A stretch of 17,120 nucleotides of DNA from a bacterium. Lineage in GTDB: Bacteria > JAJVIF01 > JAGGVT01. Below the pieces are notes generated by a model. It ran no database searches. It had not been told where the DNA came from and worked only from the letters and a program-made list of their open reading frames with translations. Shown one piece after another: positions 14,356-17,120 of the stretch. Made by a program: the position numbers and the translations under genes. The stretch lies in contig JAGGVT010000003.1 of NCBI GenBank assembly GCA_021157815.1, positions 1 through 17,120 of the forward strand, read 5' to 3'. Within the stretch, counting starts at the first letter, position 1. Each line of letters opens with the position of its first letter.

Positions 14356-15823
14356 ATTCGTTCTTTATGTAGATAACTCGCCTGCGATTTTCCAAGTTAA
14401 GAATGGAGTCATCATCCGAAATGCTATATTCGAAATAACCACTTGGAGCATCACCGGATGGAATTGAAATTATAATATCTGGCGAGCCAGATTCATCCAC
14501 ATAGTTAATCTGTATGCTCTTGTCGCAGCCAAATCTTTTTTCCAGTGCGAAAAGGTAATAGTAGAAATCGTTTTTGTTAATCTCTCTCGTGAAGCCAATC
14601 TGCACTGGTTGAGCGATTTGCTTTTCCCGCACGATATCAACAAGTTTTTCAGATAAAGCGATATCCTGCTCGTTGATTAACGGCTTATCGGAAGTAACTC
14701 CAGCCCACGCCAGCAGTGAGACTGCGCTTATGAATGCGATTAACACAGTGATTTGCGCTCGCCTTATCGCTGATTTTGTATCCCAGTCAATGTGTCGAAC
14801 AATCAGCCACGTTAGCGGGATGAAGGAAATCAGGCTGTATCGAATTGAGTTTACAGGAAGAAATGTTTCCTCAATTACATAAAACGATGCTGTGTATATC
14901 AGTGACAAAACAAATGCGCCAAATGAGAAAAACAAAAGCAGTGCATCAAATGGGTCGGATAATCTCGCCTTTCTTGTTTCGGGCATGAAAAGAGCAAGAG
15001 GAACAATAATAACAAATAACATCGGAAGGAAATTGATTAGGATTCCATATAGAAAACCGAAAGGATTTATGGAAATGGCGTTAATGGTTGAGTCGATGTA
15101 TGGGCTTGTATCGAAACTGCCGTGCGCATTGTAGTTTCTCAATCCCCACGGCAGGATTACAATGATAAATGAAATCAATCCTCCCAATACCCACGGAATT
15201 ACTTTTTTATTATTTCTGCAAAGCAAAACCGCACCCAGTATCACAAGGGCAATTGTCGGGAAAAACGGTATTGTGCTTTTTGACAGATACGCCAGCCCAA
15301 GCGCGAATCCGGATGGTATAAGCATCCATGCGCTTTTTCTCGACATATGGAATAAATTCAGGAATACGATTATAAGAAGGATTTGAAGATTTTCGGATAA
15401 GCATTTCGATGAGTTGTCTATCATCGCTGCGTGAAGAATCCACACAGCGGTTACAAACAATGCGCTTAATAGGCCGAAAGATTTTCGTGTCAGGAAATAT
15501 AACGCAATCGCTGTTATCAGCATTAATCGCAAAGAGACGGATTTGAGCACATCAAGGTTGAAATCAGGACTGCCGGCGTGCAGTGCAATTACAAATGGAT
15601 AAAACGGGGGGAAATGGCATGAAAGCGAAGGGCTGTGATTCTCTGAATCCATTACCGGCCCATATTCCATCACGAACTCGCCTGATTTCAAAAAGCCTTT
15701 AGCCATTGCGGCCTGTAGTACAGCGCCATGTTCTGGTTCATATATACAAACCGCAAACAGTCGAATCGCGATTCCAATCAGAATCGCAATGGCAAGAGCT
15801 GTTTTAAAACCGTCAGTTTTCAT
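14348..15823 (-). CDS. GT-C-type membrane glycosyltransferase
   Basis: 491 residues from the ATG at 15823, chosen because GGAG (15830-15833) is 6 nt upstream and the ATG overlaps the preceding stop (ATGAAAACTGA); a longer frame begins at 15865 but has no ribosome site and would add 14 polar residues. About ten transmembrane segments are visible. After the first helix (about 7-25) an acidic loop carries E29-x-E31-H (IYEPEHGAVLQAAMAKGFLK), the place of the catalytic acids in GT-C enzymes, followed by HFPPFYPF (70-77), a motif shared with ArnT/PMT-like proteins. LPWGLRNY, a pattern common in these families, is about two-fifths along. The C-terminal ~110 residues are soluble. Substrate is presumably a polyprenyl-phosphate sugar; the acceptor is unknown. 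It sits in the middle of an overlapping three-gene operon. Confidence 0.82.
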   Translation of the reverse strand: MKTDGFKTALAIAILIGIAIRLFAVCIYEPEHGAVLQAAMAKGFLKSGEFVMEYGPVMDSENHSPSLSCHFPPFYPFVIALHAGSPDFNLDVLKSVSLRLMLITAIALYFLTRKSFGLLSALFVTAVWILHAAMIDNSSKCLSENLQILLIIVFLNLFHMSRKSAWMLIPSGFALGLAYLSKSTIPFFPTIALVILGAVLLCRNNKKVIPWVLGGLISFIIVILPWGLRNYNAHGSFDTSPYIDSTINAISINPFGFLYGILINFLPMLFVIIVPLALFMPETRKARLSDPFDALLLFFSFGAFVLSLIYTASFYVIEETFLPVNSIRYSLISFIPLTWLIVRHIDWDTKSAIRRAQITVLIAFISAVSLLAWAGVTSDKPLINEQDIALSEKLVDIVREKQIAQPVQIGFTREINKNDFYYYLFALEKRFGCDKSIQINYVDESGSPDIIISIPSGDAPSGYFEYSISDDDSILNLENRRRVIYIKNEYE

Positions 15824-17120
15824 CATCCACTCCAACTGCCAATGAGTAAACGATGTAGGTTTCATCCCATACTCGTTTTCTCTTTGCTATTTCAAATTTC
15901 AATCCGCTTGCTTTGCAGTGATATGCAAATCTGTCCTGATTCATCCTGTCTGATAGGATTACAAGCGCCTTTCCGCTTTGCTCAAGATATTCCGGCAACT
16001 GTTCAATAAAGGATATTAGCGTTTTGTTTTTATTATCGAACCACGCCATGTCCTCCACACTTTCCGAATTGCTCTCATAAAATGGTGGATTGAAAAGTAC
16101 AAGATCGAATTTCTCTTTTTTAACTTTATCAAAAAGGTTGCTCTGGATAAACTGAATCCTGTCCCCTACTCCGTTCAGATACGCATTTTTACTGGCGGAT
16201 TCAATAGCGTCCGGATTGATGTCAACCGCAACGACATCAGCGCCCAGCCTGGATGCCGCAATCGCGTGAATGCCTGAACCTGTACCTATGTCCAGAACTC
16301 GTTTGCCACATAATTCATGATGCCTTTTCTTCAAAACGTTAAGCAGGATACGGCTTGAATCGTACGGCACAGGATGAAACACACCCGCTCCAACCTTCAG
16401 TCTAATGCCATCAATCTGAAATTCCTTCGATGGAATTATCCGAGGTTCGATGAACTGTTTGTAGTGATAATATCGAAGGCGCTTAATTAATCCGGATTTT
16501 TCAGGTTTCGGTTTTCTCCCCTTCTTTGTTAAAAGCAGGATTGGAAACTGCGGCCATTTTCTATTTGATATCAGTTTGTTTTTGACAACATCCGCAAGGT
16601 GTCTGACACCGGTTCGAGTGCGTATTATTTCCACATCGAATCCGGCATCGTTTGCATAATTGATAAACTCGCTCAGATGGATAAACCATCGTGGTTTGTA
16701 TTTTATCTTTTCAAGTGAATTGCCCGCATCGAATGATTTGTATTTTTCCTTGAGCATCTGGACGCCGTCTATCTCATTGATAAATACAGGAGAATCGTAA
16801 ATCACGGCCCAGCCATCCGGTTTTAATATCCTGTGGATTTCCGCGAGTGTTTTTGATGGATTATTCGAATAATGAAACGAACCGCTTACTGCAATGCCCT
16901 TGAAACTGTTGTTCGTAAAAGGCATTTCCTCCATCATAGCTCGAACCCTAATCAGATTGACATTCGGCTGCTTTTGAAATATATCGCCGGCGCTCAATCC
17001 TGTCGAACCCTCAATAAGCGGGTCAAGTGAGATTGTGCGATATCCAGCCTCGATAAGCCTTCGGCTCAGCCAGCAGTTTCCAGCGCCTAAATCAAGAATG
17101 GGACCATCGCCATCAGGCTC
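15813..17120 (-). CDS. Two-domain SAM-dependent methyltransferase (5' end beyond window)
   Basis: 435 residues are visible; the frame is open to the right edge, so the start is missing. (A TTG at 16997 is internal, because upstream codons continue a methyltransferase motif.) Domain 1, residues 1-200: ILDLGAGNCWLSRRLIEAGY is SAM motif I, with FHYSNNPSKTLAEIHRILKP a typical class I post-motif. Domain 2, residues about 235-435: VLDIGTGSGIHAIAASRLGA (275-294) is a second motif I, VVAVDINPDAI motif II, and FDLVLFNPPFYE (338-349) carries the NPPF signature of HemK/PrmC/TrmN6-type amino- or nucleotide-group methyltransferases. The GVFHPVPYDSSRILLNVL segment (247-264) before it is also typical of that group. 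The NPPF motif suggests an N-methylated planar substrate for domain 2; domain 1 could act on another. Fusion of two distinct domains is unusual. It overlaps the GT-C gene by 11 nt and leads that operon as far as visible. Confidence 0.85.
   Translation of the reverse strand, partial: EPDGDGPILDLGAGNCWLSRRLIEAGYRTISLDPLIEGSTGLSAGDIFQKQPNVNLIRVRAMMEEMPFTNNSFKGIAVSGSFHYSNNPSKTLAEIHRILKPDGWAVIYDSPVFINEIDGVQMLKEKYKSFDAGNSLEKIKYKPRWFIHLSEFINYANDAGFDVEIIRTRTGVRHLADVVKNKLISNRKWPQFPILLLTKKGRKPKPEKSGLIKRLRYYHYKQFIEPRIIPSKEFQIDGIRLKVGAGVFHPVPYDSSRILLNVLKKRHHELCGKRVLDIGTGSGIHAIAASRLGADVVAVDINPDAIESASKNAYLNGVGDRIQFIQSNLFDKVKKEKFDLVLFNPPFYESNSESVEDMAWFDNKNKTLISFIEQLPEYLEQSGKALVILSDRMNQDRFAYHCKASGLKFEIAKRKRVWDETYIVYSLAVGVDDEN

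Noticed and set aside
15824-15865. Longer start for the second GT-C protein
   Set aside because: Adds 14 polar residues without a ribosome site; the ATG at 15823 is preceded by GGAG and overlaps the upstream stop in the usual coupled manner.
16997-17120. Methyltransferase gene starting at TTG 16997
   Set aside because: The same frame is open to the window edge and encodes the SAM motif I sequence DLGAGN upstream, so the true start lies outside.

Overview
The window looks like a chromosomal segment of a Gram-negative-type bacterium, probably from an uncultured lineage. The evidence is two lipobox-bearing lipoproteins, three further proteins with N-terminal export or anchor signals, a TolB-like propeller and an HtrA/DegP protease, all of which fit a periplasm and an outer membrane. 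Base composition is moderate (low-to-mid 40s % GC by eye, not computed), and most genes have a clear GGAG/GAGG Shine-Dalgarno sequence. I saw no rRNA, tRNA, CRISPR, phage or plasmid genes. The species or phylum cannot be read from the sequence.

Layout. 1-415 (-) holds the 5' part of a possible GNAT-like protein. It is divergent from a 549-residue TPR protein (494-2143, +), which is followed by a STAS + receiver-like regulator (2330-3136, +). A repeat-rich gap (3137-3515) carries four 18-bp tandem copies and a 28-bp inverted pair. Two minus-strand exported proteins follow: an unrecognised secreted protein (3516-4520) and a PD40/TolB-like lipoprotein with an acidic linker (4716-5948), which has a good rho-independent terminator and a promoter candidate. 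Divergent from it is a two-gene plus-strand operon (6052-9498): a GT-C membrane glycosyltransferase and an exported propeller/NHL protein. A 316-bp gap with three palindromes leads to an HtrA/DegP protease (9815-11380) with a strong terminator.

The gap 11381-11925 is the most unusual stretch. It contains a 212-bp non-coding element with 26-bp imperfect terminal inverted repeats, a second nested inverted repeat, and an exact 8-bp flanking duplication (TAAACAAT). These are the marks of a non-autonomous transposable element (MITE). Next to it is a separate 28-bp x 3 tandem array bracketed by CCCTCCCC/GGGGAGGG.

The right end has a small plus-strand operon (TPR lipoprotein 11926-12549, then a three-helix membrane protein 12563-12901). 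It converges, with only 11 bp between stop codons, on a tightly overlapping minus-strand operon: double methyltransferase (5' cut by the window edge) -> GT-C glycosyltransferase -> cobalamin-binding-type radical SAM protein. The 11-nt and 8-nt overlaps suggest translational coupling and a shared task, most plausibly assembly or modification of a lipid-linked or surface glycan. That is inference from family and context; no substrate can be read from the sequence.
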